The notes beneath the pieces are model-generated. The model was given only the letters and a program-made list of their open reading frames with translations. It was not told the origin of the DNA and ran no database searches. Below, piece after piece: positions 24,843 to 33,142 of a stretch of DNA of 64,000 nt. The position numbers and the translations under genes are program-made. How positions within the stretch are numbered: the stretch's first letter is position 1; every line of letters starts with the position of its first letter. This DNA comes from JBEIQE01 sp040376705 (GTDB taxonomy: Bacteria > Pseudomonadota > Alphaproteobacteria > UBA2400): positions 1 through 64,000 of the forward strand of contig JBEIQE010000001.1 in NCBI GenBank assembly GCA_040376705.1, read 5' to 3'.

Positions 24843-26465
24843 TCAGCCAGATTTTTTGCCGGTTGCGCTGAAGGCCGAGTTCACATCATCAAGCGACTGG
24901 AAGAACTTCTTCGATTCATCCTTGGCATTAATCAGACTATCGGCAATTGTCTTGCCCTCGGCCTTATCGGGAATCATCTTGCCACGTTCAATCACTTTAT
25001 CGACATCGCGCATGATCTTGCCCCAGATGGCATTCACGATATTGGCATCGCCGCGCACAAAGCGCATAGCCTGGGCGCCTTCAATCAGCTTTACGCCAGC
25101 TGTCTGAATGGCAAAGGCAATCTTCTCGTAGTTCTGCATGACGTTGGGGTCTTGCTCAAGGGTACGGTCAAAGTCCCAGCGCAGGCCAACCTGCTCACCG
25201 TTCTGTTCCATACCGCGCACAATCTTGTCGTGCGGCACCTTCTGGCGGTTATGTGCAAACTCGATCTGGCTGCGCAGCAGGGCAAAGTCCTGCGAACCTT
25301 CCCACCAGTCGAGGGCAGGGGCAGCACTCTGTAGCGCAACCTGCAGTGCCTTGATCGGCTCGGCAGCTTCGCCCAACACGGTCTTTTCAACTTCAGCACC
25401 GCGGAAGATCGAGATTTCAGCGATAATCTCACCGCGTGCATCAAAGACGATTTTGGCCGGGCCTTCGTCCGGGGCGCGGCTGATCAGTCCGTCTTCATAG
25501 TAGTATTCAATCCAGCCGCCATCTTCCTGCGGCTCAATCACGGCAATACCGCCAGTGCGGTGCTTCTTGCCGTTGAAGTAATACTCCTGCCCACCGTTGG
25601 GGTAGATAACAGACGGGCGACGGATATTGCCCAGCTTGGGTTCCAGCTGTTCGCGGCTGTTGATATCCGGCGGGGCGGAGTGGATATTATTGACGTAGTA
25701 GTACACCGTACCGTCATGCGACATGCCGTAGTCGCCAATTTCCTGCATACCTTCGAACAGGGTTTTCATATCCTGTGGCTTGGCGTGGTTCACCAGCTCC
25801 CATGTACCGTACCAGCGGTGCAGGGCGGCTTCCATCTGGCGGGTCATGTGGAACACACGGTCGCGCACATCAAGCTCAAGGTTTTTGTAATTGGCGCGCA
25901 TCGCCATTTTAGCGGCGATGATCTGGTTGGGGGTGGCCAGAAACACATGGCGATCCCAATAGTCGCGGTTTTCCTTACGCACCGCTTCCGACTGATAGCG
26001 GCTGGGGAACACCTGGCGCTTGGGGCCGGGGTGTACTGAGAAAATACGGTAGTCACCGGTTTTACGGCGATCAGGGCCGCAGAAGAATGTCACTTCGCGG
26101 GTTTTCTTCATATCGCTGGGGGCCTGAATGCAGGCGCCTACGATCGCTTCACGCGGCGTATCAAAATAGCGGTACACGGGCACAATGGCCACGTCATCAG
26201 GCAGCTCGGCCATCGACTTGAGCGAGTCAAACCCGATAAAGCCACCAGCATCAATCGTAATACATTCAACCTCGGCCGGCTTGCCGCTGGCGACCTTGTC
26301 GTCATACGCGGCTTTGGCAGCCTTATCACACATACGCAAGATGCGCTCGAACTGCTGGGGCGTAGAGAGCAGGAAAGCCGAGCCCACAACGAGGCCAGAC
26401 AGCTCAGCCATCATCTCGGCGCGGACTTCGGGGTCATCAATGGCACTTACATAACGCATGGCCAC
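24843..26465 (-). CDS. Large orphan protein with MORN-like motifs
   Basis: 540 residues, soluble, no signal peptide. Residues about 250-357 contain repeated Tyr/Trp-N-G-x-x-HR-x-G-x-A-V units: YYYVNNIHS, EYYFNGKKHRTGGIAVI, then IEYYYEDGLISRAPDEGPAK. These resemble MORN/antitoxin-type beta-hairpin repeats (the NG..HR.DGPA pattern). The N-terminal 240 residues contain VECITIDAGGFIGFDS and VYRYFDTPREAIVGACIQA, which I do not recognise. The C-terminal 150 residues are helical. It stands alone with its own terminator. No function can be assigned from sequence alone. Confidence 0.6.
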   Translation of the reverse strand: MAMRYVSAIDDPEVRAEMMAELSGLVVGSAFLLSTPQQFERILRMCDKAAKAAYDDKVASGKPAEVECITIDAGGFIGFDSLKSMAELPDDVAIVPVYRYFDTPREAIVGACIQAPSDMKKTREVTFFCGPDRRKTGDYRIFSVHPGPKRQVFPSRYQSEAVRKENRDYWDRHVFLATPNQIIAAKMAMRANYKNLELDVRDRVFHMTRQMEAALHRWYGTWELVNHAKPQDMKTLFEGMQEIGDYGMSHDGTVYYYVNNIHSAPPDINSREQLEPKLGNIRRPSVIYPNGGQEYYFNGKKHRTGGIAVIEPQEDGGWIEYYYEDGLISRAPDEGPAKIVFDARGEIIAEISIFRGAEVEKTVLGEAAEPIKALQVALQSAAPALDWWEGSQDFALLRSQIEFAHNRQKVPHDKIVRGMEQNGEQVGLRWDFDRTLEQDPNVMQNYEKIAFAIQTAGVKLIEGAQAMRFVRGDANIVNAIWGKIMRDVDKVIERGKMIPDKAEGKTIADSLINAKDESKKFFQSLDDVNSAFSATGKKSG

Positions 26466-26570
26466 TAGAATATAACGAAGTTATTAACAAAAAATAGCCC
26501 GTAAAAACATAAGCCTAGACTGGGTTAACTGCGCCTGTGGCTTATTTGCCCTACTTGCTGGCTCAGCTGG

Positions 26571-27290
26571 TCAGGTGGCTTCGGCCAGCGCAATCGAGAC
26601 GCGCTTGTTCTGCTTGCCCTTGTTCTCGAGCTTCAGCACGGTAATGGGGCCAATCTCGCCAGTGCGCTTTACATGCGTGCCGCCACAGGGCTGCAGGTCA
26701 ATACCGGGAATGTTTATCAGCCGCACTTTACCAAAACCCATAGGCGGAGAGACCGACATGGTCTTCACCAGCTCAGGCTTGGCCTGCAGCTCTGCATCCG
26801 TAATCCAGTAATGCTCAACCGGGTGATCAGCCGCAATCAATTCGTTCACGCGCGTGCTCACAACGTCTAAAGCAGGCGCTGCATCATCCAGTGCAAAATC
26901 GAGGCGGGCCTTATCCACATCAATCGCGCCACCGGTGACAGGGTAGGGCAATACCACCGAAAGCAGGTGCAGCGCTGTATGCAGCTTCATCAGCTTGTAG
27001 CGGCGGTCCCACTCAATACTTGCAGTCACTTCATCGCCCACGTTCAGGGCAGGTGCATCCGCGGCTACAACATGCACGATATCATCTGGCGTTACGCCTT
27101 TACGGGTATCGGTTACGTTTACCACGCGTCCATCCTTGGTGGTCAGCGTGCCCTTATCGCCTGCCTGCCCGCCGGAGAGGGCATAGAATACCGTGCGGTC
27201 GAGCCGCACACCTTCAGGCCCAATAGCAGTGACTGTTGCACTGCACGCCGTTTGGTAAGCATCATCACGGAAGGCCAGAATTGTGCTCAT
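26571..27290 (-). CDS. Alanyl-tRNA editing protein AlaX
   Basis: 239 residues, a free-standing homologue of the AlaRS editing domain. The zinc-binding HTALHLL (HxxxH) and the C-terminal QPCGGTHVKRTGEIG (CxxxH) are both present, and the N-terminal FYALSGGQAGDKG matches the AlaX-M type glycine-rich segment. It removes Ser or Gly mischarged onto tRNA-Ala. Because this organism's ProRS lacks an editing insertion, trans editing factors are of interest, but AlaX acts on tRNA-Ala. The gene diverges from rpoN across 66 bp. Confidence 0.88.
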   Translation of the reverse strand: MSTILAFRDDAYQTACSATVTAIGPEGVRLDRTVFYALSGGQAGDKGTLTTKDGRVVNVTDTRKGVTPDDIVHVVAADAPALNVGDEVTASIEWDRRYKLMKLHTALHLLSVVLPYPVTGGAIDVDKARLDFALDDAAPALDVVSTRVNELIAADHPVEHYWITDAELQAKPELVKTMSVSPPMGFGKVRLINIPGIDLQPCGGTHVKRTGEIGPITVLKLENKGKQNKRVSIALAEAT

Positions 27291-27340
27291 AAAACAGCTC
27301 CTTTTATTAAAATCCTGAAACTAGTCGAATCATACTGACT

Positions 27341-27350
27341 CTGCTATATT
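27341..27350 (+). promoter_or_regulatory. Extended -10 promoter of rpoN, likely leaderless
   Basis: TGC-TATATT (27342-27350) is an extended -10 element; six bases later comes the rpoN ATG. Transcription starting 7 bases after the -10 would begin at the start codon itself. There is no Shine-Dalgarno-like sequence in AAGATC before ATG, consistent with leaderless translation. No good -35 is seen, which extended -10 promoters can tolerate. Confidence 0.5.
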
Positions 27351-27356
27351 AAGATC

Positions 27357-28769
27357 ATGTCGGTGACGCAAAGCTTACAGATGCGTCAGGGCCAGTCACT
27401 GGTCATGACGCCGCAGTTGCAGCAAGCCATCAAGCTTCTGCAGTTGTCGAACCTTGAGCTGGCCGAATACATCGACAAAGAGATTGAGCAGAACCCGCTA
27501 CTCGAGCGCGCCGATGCGCCGCGCGAAGAAGCCCCAACGACTGCCGAGGCCGACAAGACCGAGAAGGCCGAAGAAAGCTGGGAGCAGACACAAGAGAGTT
27601 TTGGCGAACAGTTTGCCGAATGGGGCAAGAGCGGCGGCAGCTTTAATGATGACGCGTATAGCCTCGAGAACGTCCTCGCGAAGGAAACCTCGCTGCGTGA
27701 GCACCTCATTGAGCAGCTGAATATCGATACAGTGGATGAAACAGAGCGCCTCATCGGCCTCTTCCTCATCGATCAGCTGGATGAAGCGGGTTATCTGAAA
27801 GACGAGAGCGATAACATCTCGCAGCTGCTGGCCTGTACGGTGGAGCAGGTAGAAGCCGCCCGCCAGCGTATGACGCGGTTCGACCCCATCGGTATCGGTG
27901 CGCGTAATCTGGCCGAGTGCCTGGGCGCCCAGCTGGCCGAGAAAAACCGCCTCGACCCAGCCATGCAGAAACTGCTGCAACACCTCGATTTGCTGGGTGC
28001 GCGGGACTACAAGCAGCTGATGAAGCTATGCGAGGTCGATGCCGAAGACCTGAAGGAAATGATCGCCGAAATTCAGGCACTCAACCCGCGCCCGTCCACA
28101 GGCTATGCCACCGGGCCACTTATTACTGTATTGCCTGATGTGCTGATGCGACCCATGCAGGGCGGGGGCTTTGTCGTGGAGCTGAATCCCGCCACACTGC
28201 CACGCGTGCTGGTGAATGAGAGCTACTTTGCGCGCGTCAACGGCTCGGCCAAAATCAAAACCGAGAAAGATTATCTGACCGAGCGCTTTGCATCGGCTAA
28301 CTGGCTGGTCAAGGCGCTGCACCAGCGCGCACAGACCATCCTGAAAGTCTCAACAGAAATCGTGCGCCGCCAGCATGAGTTCTTTGAAAAGGGCATCCAT
28401 CATCTGCGTCCGCTTATCCTCAAGGATATCGCCGAGGCCATTGAGATGCATGAATCAACCGTTAGCCGCGTGACGGCCAATAAATTCATTGCCACACCGC
28501 GCGGGCTGTTCGAGCTCAAGTACTTCTTTACCGCTGCCATAGGCGGGGCGGATGGCGGTGCTTCGCATTCAGCCGAGGCGGTGCGCCACCGTATTAAGGA
28601 ATTGATTGGCGCAGAGGATCCGAAGGCTATTTTGTCGGACGACACTTTAGTCGAGATTTTAAGCAAAGAAGGCATCGAAATTGCGCGCCGGACTATCGCC
28701 AAATACCGCGAAGCCCTTGGAATTCCATCGTCTGTACAGAGACGGCGCGAAAAAGCCGGTATTGGCTAA
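27357..28769 (+). CDS. rpoN: RNA polymerase sigma-54 factor
   Basis: 470 residues. Region I is Gln/Leu-rich (SLVMTPQLQQAIKLLQLSNL), followed by an acidic region II, the core-binding domain and the C-terminal DNA-binding domain. The RpoN box is present as ARRTIAKYREALGIPSS, which reads the -24 element. The protein serves promoters of TGGCAC-N5-TTGC type; at least five such promoters are visible in this window upstream of flagellar genes. It heads the rpoN-hpf-ptsN gene order common in proteobacteria, with an internal promoter for hpf. Confidence 0.96.
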   Translation: MSVTQSLQMRQGQSLVMTPQLQQAIKLLQLSNLELAEYIDKEIEQNPLLERADAPREEAPTTAEADKTEKAEESWEQTQESFGEQFAEWGKSGGSFNDDAYSLENVLAKETSLREHLIEQLNIDTVDETERLIGLFLIDQLDEAGYLKDESDNISQLLACTVEQVEAARQRMTRFDPIGIGARNLAECLGAQLAEKNRLDPAMQKLLQHLDLLGARDYKQLMKLCEVDAEDLKEMIAEIQALNPRPSTGYATGPLITVLPDVLMRPMQGGGFVVELNPATLPRVLVNESYFARVNGSAKIKTEKDYLTERFASANWLVKALHQRAQTILKVSTEIVRRQHEFFEKGIHHLRPLILKDIAEAIEMHESTVSRVTANKFIATPRGLFELKYFFTAAIGGADGGASHSAEAVRHRIKELIGAEDPKAILSDDTLVEILSKEGIEIARRTIAKYREALGIPSSVQRRREKAGIG

Positions 28770-28813
28770 CCTAGCGTTCGACATATATTATTAATATCAA
28801 GCGGTTACTTTAA

Positions 28814-28843
28814 TTGACATTAACAGCAAACCGCTCGTATGTT
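28814..28843 (+). promoter_or_regulatory. Sigma-70-type promoter upstream of hpf
   Basis: TTGACA (28814-28819) and TATGTT (28838-28843) are separated by 18 bp, 32 bp ahead of the hpf ATG. This would let hpf-ptsN be expressed apart from rpoN. Confidence 0.6.
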
Positions 28844-28875
28844 GCCGCGCAATATATAGACCTAAGGAGTTCACC

Positions 28876-29448
28876 ATGAACGTCACCGTAAAAGGCAAGC
28901 AGATCGATGTGGGCGATGCCCTGCGCGATTATGTCAGCGACAATCTGGGCAGTGCCGTCAAAAAGTATTTCCCCAATCCGGTAGATGGTCAGGTCATCTT
29001 CTCGAAGGATGCCCATAAGTTTGTGGCCGACATTCATATTCATGTTGGCCGCGGTATCGTGCTGCAGAGCCATGGCGAAGCCGGCGAAGCGCACCCTGCT
29101 TTTGATGCTGGCCTGGCCAAGCTCGCCCGCCAACTCACCCGCTACAAACAGCGTCTGGTCGATCACCACCACAAGGCCGAAGAGAACTTCGTTGAAGTGC
29201 CGTCCTATGTGCTTGAGAGCGACCACGAGAAAGAAACCGCCAACGACCAGCCCATGGTTATTGCCGAGATGACCAGCACCGTGGCGCTGCTCACCGTCAG
29301 CGAAGCGGTTATGCATATGGATCTGGCCGATCTACCCGCACTCATGTTCAAGAACAGTGCACATGGCGGCCCTAACATGGTTTATCGCCGTAAAGACGGT
29401 AATATCGGCTGGATCGATCCTGCCGGTAACAGCGGCGTTAAGGCTTAA
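28876..29448 (+). CDS. hpf: Ribosome hibernation promoting factor, long form
   Basis: 190 residues. The N-terminal beta-alpha-beta domain starts MNVTVKGKQIDVGDALRDYV and contains the HPF RNA-binding pattern. The C-terminal domain (about 135-190) has the dimerising pattern AVMHMDLADLPALMFKNSAH, seen only in long HPFs, which form 100S ribosome dimers in stationary phase. The ribosome site TAAGGAG is 7 bp before the ATG. It precedes ptsN by a few bases. Confidence 0.93.
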   Translation: MNVTVKGKQIDVGDALRDYVSDNLGSAVKKYFPNPVDGQVIFSKDAHKFVADIHIHVGRGIVLQSHGEAGEAHPAFDAGLAKLARQLTRYKQRLVDHHHKAEENFVEVPSYVLESDHEKETANDQPMVIAEMTSTVALLTVSEAVMHMDLADLPALMFKNSAHGGPNMVYRRKDGNIGWIDPAGNSGVKA

Positions 29449-29452
29449 CAAA

Positions 29453-29941
29453 ATGAGTTCAGAAGACAACAAGGACAAACTTATGACATTGGCTAATCCC
29501 GATCGTGTACTCGCAGCTTTGCGTACCGGGTCGAAGAAGCAGGTATTGGGTGATCTCGCAAAGGCAGCCGCCGAAGTAACCGGCCTGCATGAGCGTCAGA
29601 TTTTTGACGTGCTGGTTGAGCGCGAGCGCCTCGGCAGCACCGGCATGGGTAATGGTATCGCCATTCCGCATGGCAAGATCCCGGGCCTCAGCCGCGTGTA
29701 TGAAGTATTTGCCCGTATGGACAAGGCCGTTGATTTTGAATCGATGGATAACCAGCCGGTTGATCTGGTTTACCTGCTGCTGGCTCCGGCCGAAGCGGGT
29801 GCCGATCATCTCAAGGCATTGGCGCGTGTATCTCGTCTGCTGCGTGACCCTGCCACCTGCGCCAAGCTGCGCGGGTCGGATAGCGAAGCCGCGCTCACCT
29901 CGGTACTCACGGCGCAGTATCCCATGAGTAATGCGGCCTAA
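29453..29941 (+). CDS. ptsN: PTS IIA-like nitrogen-regulatory protein
   Basis: Up to 162 residues. The phosphorylatable His lies in GNGIAIPHGKIPGLSRVYEV. The family usually starts near TLANPDRVLAALRTGSKKQ, so ATG 29483 (152 residues, AAGGAC six bases upstream) is an equally good start. EIIA-Ntr is phosphorylated by the PtsP-NPr cascade and tunes potassium transport, stringent response and RpoN-linked processes. It follows hpf closely, on the same transcript. A long inverted repeat follows its stop. Confidence 0.92.
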   Translation: MSSEDNKDKLMTLANPDRVLAALRTGSKKQVLGDLAKAAAEVTGLHERQIFDVLVERERLGSTGMGNGIAIPHGKIPGLSRVYEVFARMDKAVDFESMDNQPVDLVYLLLAPAEAGADHLKALARVSRLLRDPATCAKLRGSDSEAALTSVLTAQYPMSNAA

Positions 29942-29971
29942 TTAGGTACAATTATAGGCATTAGAAGTGGT

Positions 29972-30015
29972 CTCCGGCATTTGAGGGTGATAGAACATCA
30001 CCTTCAAATCCGGAG
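29972..30015 (+). promoter_or_regulatory. Long hairpin covering the ribosome site of the next gene
   Basis: Nineteen base pairs (one G-U, one bulged C) form between 29972-29991 and 29997-30015 with a 5-base loop AGAAC. The 3' arm ends in CGGAG (30011-30015), the ribosome site for ATG 30022, and pairs with CTCCG at the start of the 5' arm. No T-run follows, so it is not an ordinary terminator. It could block translation until melted, bound or cleaved. Confidence 0.65.
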
Positions 30016-30021
30016 ATTGAC

Positions 30022-30948
30022 ATGACTTTCAAAATCACCCCACATCTTGCTGCCGCTGCACTGGCTATGGGCTTAGGCCCTGTAAATGCTCAGACTTCTG
30101 GCGCGGTAACCAATTTTTCAAGCGAACCTGTCATTCTGGCCCAAGCTTCAAATACAGCGAGGACAGCGCAAATGGCCAAGGATAAATTCAATCGGGTATC
30201 GCCTCTTGAGGTGAGCAACAGTATTCCCGGTACAAATAACCGCGATTATGCGACTGCTCTTGATGCCATCGATCCCCGTATGCGCGCAGCAATCGATCAG
30301 GTAACAGGTAAGATCAACCTTCAGATGCGTCAGGCCGGCCAAATCGGTCCTTACCTTATTCTCGGTAATCTGCCTCCGGGCGAGATTTCGACTGGCCTAT
30401 TCAGTGGCAGTAAATCGTTTGAGCGCGATTTCATGCAATACTTCCATGACCTCAATGGTCCTTCCACCGGTCGTACCATTAACATCCAGCGCGCCAATGT
30501 AACATCTGAAGAAGACTTCAAGATGCTGCAGGACAAGCGCATGCTCAGCCAGAACGCCATGTGGACCGGTGGTGGCAAGTACATGCTCAATGGCTTTGCT
30601 GCCGATCGCAATGGTAGCAAGGTGTTCGTAAACCCCGTTGACCCTTACGCCTATCTTGAACATGCCAAGTTCAAGACCGAGAATGGTCAGCCAGACGGCA
30701 AGGTGGTGCGCGATCCCAAAACTGGCCTTGCCATTATCGAGAATATGGACGACCCGCAGCTGCAGAACGCGCTCATCCGTTGCGATCCGCGTTACTTCGG
30801 CTTGCCGCTTGACCCGTCGCGTCAGGGCAATGCCCCGCTCGCACAGCCCAATGGTAGATTTACAGTCGAACCTGGCGCCCTTGCTCCGGGCCAGCGCCCG
30901 CAGCCTGGTCAGAAGCCGCAGTCATCCGGCCAGAAGGTTGAATTCTAA
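30022..30948 (+). CDS. Secreted protein of unknown function
   Basis: 308 residues with a signal peptide (about 1-24, cleavage near VNAQ-T). The mature part begins with a Ser/Thr-rich stretch, then a folded-looking domain (about 60-275) containing IGPYLILGNLPPGEISTGLF, FERDFMQYFHDLNGPSTG and IRCDPRYFGLPLDPSRQG. It ends in a Pro/Gln-rich tail. I do not recognise the family. Its ribosome site lies inside a 19-bp hairpin, suggesting translational control. It precedes glmM, separated by a terminator-like hairpin. Confidence 0.65.
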   Translation: MTFKITPHLAAAALAMGLGPVNAQTSGAVTNFSSEPVILAQASNTARTAQMAKDKFNRVSPLEVSNSIPGTNNRDYATALDAIDPRMRAAIDQVTGKINLQMRQAGQIGPYLILGNLPPGEISTGLFSGSKSFERDFMQYFHDLNGPSTGRTINIQRANVTSEEDFKMLQDKRMLSQNAMWTGGGKYMLNGFAADRNGSKVFVNPVDPYAYLEHAKFKTENGQPDGKVVRDPKTGLAIIENMDDPQLQNALIRCDPRYFGLPLDPSRQGNAPLAQPNGRFTVEPGALAPGQRPQPGQKPQSSGQKVEF

Positions 30949-30973
30949 GTATTTAGACGGCTTTTAATACCCC

Positions 30974-31008
30974 ATACCCCTCTGCTATAACGGCAGGGGG
31001 GTATTTTC
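30974..31008 (+). terminator. Terminator-like hairpin overlapping the glmM ribosome site
   Basis: ATACCCCTCTGC (30974-30985) pairs with GCAGGGGGGTAT (30993-31004), 12 bp with one G-U, followed by TTTTC and then the glmM ATG at 31009. It can end the upstream transcript; it also hides the only G-rich ribosome site for glmM. Confidence 0.65.
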
Positions 31009-32358
31009 ATGCGTAAGCTTTTTGGAACTGATGGTGTGCGCGGCGAGGCCAATACCGAGCCGATGTCTGCCGAGACCTGCCTCAAGCTGGCCATGGCCAC
31101 CGCACTGCAGTTCAAGCGTGGCGAGCACCGTCACAGCGTTGTGATTGGCAAGGACACGCGCCTTTCCGGCTACCTCATCGAGCCCGCGCTTACCGCTGGT
31201 TTTATTGCCATGGGTATGGATGTGACGCTGCTGGGCCCGGTGCCCACACCGGCCGTGGCCATGCTCACCCGCAGCCTGCGTGCCGACCTTGGCGTCATGA
31301 TCTCTGCCTCGCATAACCCGTATCAGGATAACGGCATCAAGCTGTTCGGGCCGGATGGTTTTAAACTGTCGGACGATGTCGAACAGGCGATTGAAGCCCG
31401 TATGGTGCAGCCTTTTGCGGCCGACCTTGCGCCTTCCGCCGACCTTGGCCGTGCCATGCGCCTTGACGATGCCGCTGGCCGCTATATCGAGCACGCCAAA
31501 GCCAGTTTCCCCAAGCATCTGCGCCTTGAGGGCCTGAAGATCGCGCTCGATTGCGCTAATGGTGCAGCCTATAAAGTTGCCCCCAAGGTATTGTGGGAGC
31601 TGGGTGCCGAGGTGATTGCCATCGGGAACGAGCCTAATGGCACCAACATCAACGCTAATTGCGGCGCGCTGCACCCGGACAATCTGCGCGCGGTCGTGCT
31701 GGAGAACCACTGTAATATTGGTATTGCGCTCGATGGCGATGCCGACCGTCTGTTGCTGGTCGATGAGCAGGGCAGCATCATCAGCGGCGATCAGGTGCTG
31801 GCGCTTATCGCCAGTGCCTGGCAGCAAAGCGGCAAGCTCAAGGGGCAGGGGATTGTGGGCACGGTCATGTCCAACCTCGGGCTCGAGCGCTTCATGACTT
31901 CGCTTGGCCTCACGCTTGAGCGTACGGCGGTGGGCGATCGTTATGTGGTTGAGCATATGCGCAGCTCGGGTTGGAACATCGGCGGTGAGTCATCCGGCCA
32001 TGTCGTGCTCACCGACCATGCTACCACTGGCGATGGTCTTGTTGCCGCCCTGCAGGTCTTGGCGCAGGTTGTGGCTTCGGGCAAGCGTGCTAGCGATGTA
32101 TGCAAGGTCTTCGTGCCGGTGCCGCAAGTGCTCAAGAATGTGAGCTACAGCAAGGGGCAGCAGCCGCTTGAGGCTCAAAGCGTGAAAGATGCGATTATCG
32201 CTGCCGAAGCCATGCTGGCAGGAGCGGGTAGGGTGCTGGTACGCAAATCAGGGACAGAGCCGCTGATCAGGGTAATGGTGGAGGCCGATAACCCTGAGCC
32301 CGCTGCCGACCTGATTGTTGCTGCCATAAAAAAACAGGCTGCCGGGGTGGCAGCCTGA
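31009..32358 (+). CDS. glmM: Phosphoglucosamine mutase
   Basis: 449 residues. The catalytic phosphoserine is in MISASHNPYQDNGIKLF, the Mg-binding loop is DGDADRLLLVD, the sugar-binding loop is GGESSGHVVL and the phosphate-binding loop is RKSGTEPLIRVMVEA. It converts glucosamine-6-phosphate to glucosamine-1-phosphate for UDP-GlcNAc, hence peptidoglycan and LPS. Its last codons contain an inverted repeat that, read on the opposite strand, terminates the sciP transcript. Confidence 0.96.
   Translation: MRKLFGTDGVRGEANTEPMSAETCLKLAMATALQFKRGEHRHSVVIGKDTRLSGYLIEPALTAGFIAMGMDVTLLGPVPTPAVAMLTRSLRADLGVMISASHNPYQDNGIKLFGPDGFKLSDDVEQAIEARMVQPFAADLAPSADLGRAMRLDDAAGRYIEHAKASFPKHLRLEGLKIALDCANGAAYKVAPKVLWELGAEVIAIGNEPNGTNINANCGALHPDNLRAVVLENHCNIGIALDGDADRLLLVDEQGSIISGDQVLALIASAWQQSGKLKGQGIVGTVMSNLGLERFMTSLGLTLERTAVGDRYVVEHMRSSGWNIGGESSGHVVLTDHATTGDGLVAALQVLAQVVASGKRASDVCKVFVPVPQVLKNVSYSKGQQPLEAQSVKDAIIAAEAMLAGAGRVLVRKSGTEPLIRVMVEADNPEPAADLIVAAIKKQAAGVAA
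32328..32357 (-). terminator. Terminator of the sciP transcript inside the 3' end of glmM
   Basis: CAGGCTGCC (32335-32343) pairs with GGCAGCCTG (32349-32357) and is followed on the minus strand by seven T residues. It overlaps the glmM stop codon, so the terminator sits in another gene's coding sequence. Confidence 0.75.
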
Positions 32359-32397
32359 TTCAAGGTTACTATCACACGCTCTAAAACGGTTTCAAAT

Positions 32398-32697
32398 CTA
32401 TGTCTGTACCCGTGGGCCGCGCTGGCGCGGGAATTTCTGGCATGCTGGCGGTGGTTCGTGTTTCTCAAGGGCATCAATCGCCTTGCCCATAAGGGGCGAG
32501 CCGAGTGTCATGCTGTCATATCTCACCAAGTCGCCCACCAAATTATCGATAGACTGATGCAGCTTGTCGCAAGACAGGTACTGCTCAATATTTGGTTGGC
32601 GCGGTTTAACCGCCTCTGCATGGCTTTGCGTAACCGCACCTATACCGCGCTCGATGTTCGCCTCGGTTTCGGCAATTGTCGGCCGCCTGCCACTCAT
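32398..32697 (-). CDS. Hypothetical protein downstream of sciP
   Basis: 99 residues, start ATG 32697, 3 bp after the sciP stop, so probably co-transcribed and coupled. It is hydrophilic, largely helical with QPNIEQYLSCDKLHQSIDNL and a basic Pro-rich C-terminus; no signal or membrane helix. I do not recognise it. The opposite-strand reading over the same bases lacks a credible start and context. A minus-strand terminator follows at 32328-32357. Confidence 0.5.
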   Translation of the reverse strand: MSGRRPTIAETEANIERGIGAVTQSHAEAVKPRQPNIEQYLSCDKLHQSIDNLVGDLVRYDSMTLGSPLMGKAIDALEKHEPPPACQKFPRQRGPRVQT

Positions 32698-32700
32698 AGG

Positions 32701-33078
32701 TTAGACAGCACGGTTATTGCGGTTATCGGGTGAGCCCCCAGCCTTCTGGGCTGCCTTCTGGTTGGCGCGGTAGTCCTTCACGCGGGTTGCGCGCAGGGCA
32801 CGCACACCATGGCGGTCGATCAGTTCCTGCCAGTTGAGGAATTCCTCAACCGAGAGAGTGTAGCGCTCGCAGGCATCTTCAAGGCTCAGCAGGCCGTTGC
32901 GTACAGCAGCTACAACTTCGGCCTTACGGCGCATAACCCAGCGGCGGGTGCCCGGAGGCGGTAAATCACGCAGTGTGAGGTGAGGCAGTAGTTCTGCGCC
33001 GGTGCCGCCAATACGGACAACTTCTGCAGTACGCTTGATCTCGCCGTTAGATGGCCCACCTAATGAATTGCGTTCCAT
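32701..33078 (-). CDS. sciP: CtrA inhibitor SciP (DUF1153)
   Basis: 125 residues from ATG 33078, with GGGAG 7 bp upstream; a GTG at 33084 is a weaker start. The DUF1153 helix-turn-helix core is clear: LPPPGTRRWVMRRKAEVVAA, then VRNGLLSLEDACERYTLSVE and EFLNWQELIDRHG. In Caulobacter SciP binds CtrA and blocks its promoter activation, including at flagellar genes, and sciP also lies beside flgE there. Here it is also directly next to the flagellar cluster. A near-match CtrA site lies 65-80 bp upstream. Confidence 0.9.
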   Translation of the reverse strand: MERNSLGGPSNGEIKRTAEVVRIGGTGAELLPHLTLRDLPPPGTRRWVMRRKAEVVAAVRNGLLSLEDACERYTLSVEEFLNWQELIDRHGVRALRATRVKDYRANQKAAQKAGGSPDNRNNRAV

Positions 33079-33142
33079 GCCCACACTCCCAATGTTTGAA
33101 TTTGAAATTGTTGTTACTAGAATTGAGAGTACAGCAGCCTGT

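Noticed and set aside
28810..28823. TTAA-N6-TTAA near the hpf promoter
   Set aside because: Same spacing failure; the TTGACA inside is better read as a -35 element.
32458..32733. Plus-strand ORF of 91 codons opposite the gene after sciP
   Set aside because: No ribosome site or operon context; the minus-strand frame is coupled to sciP.
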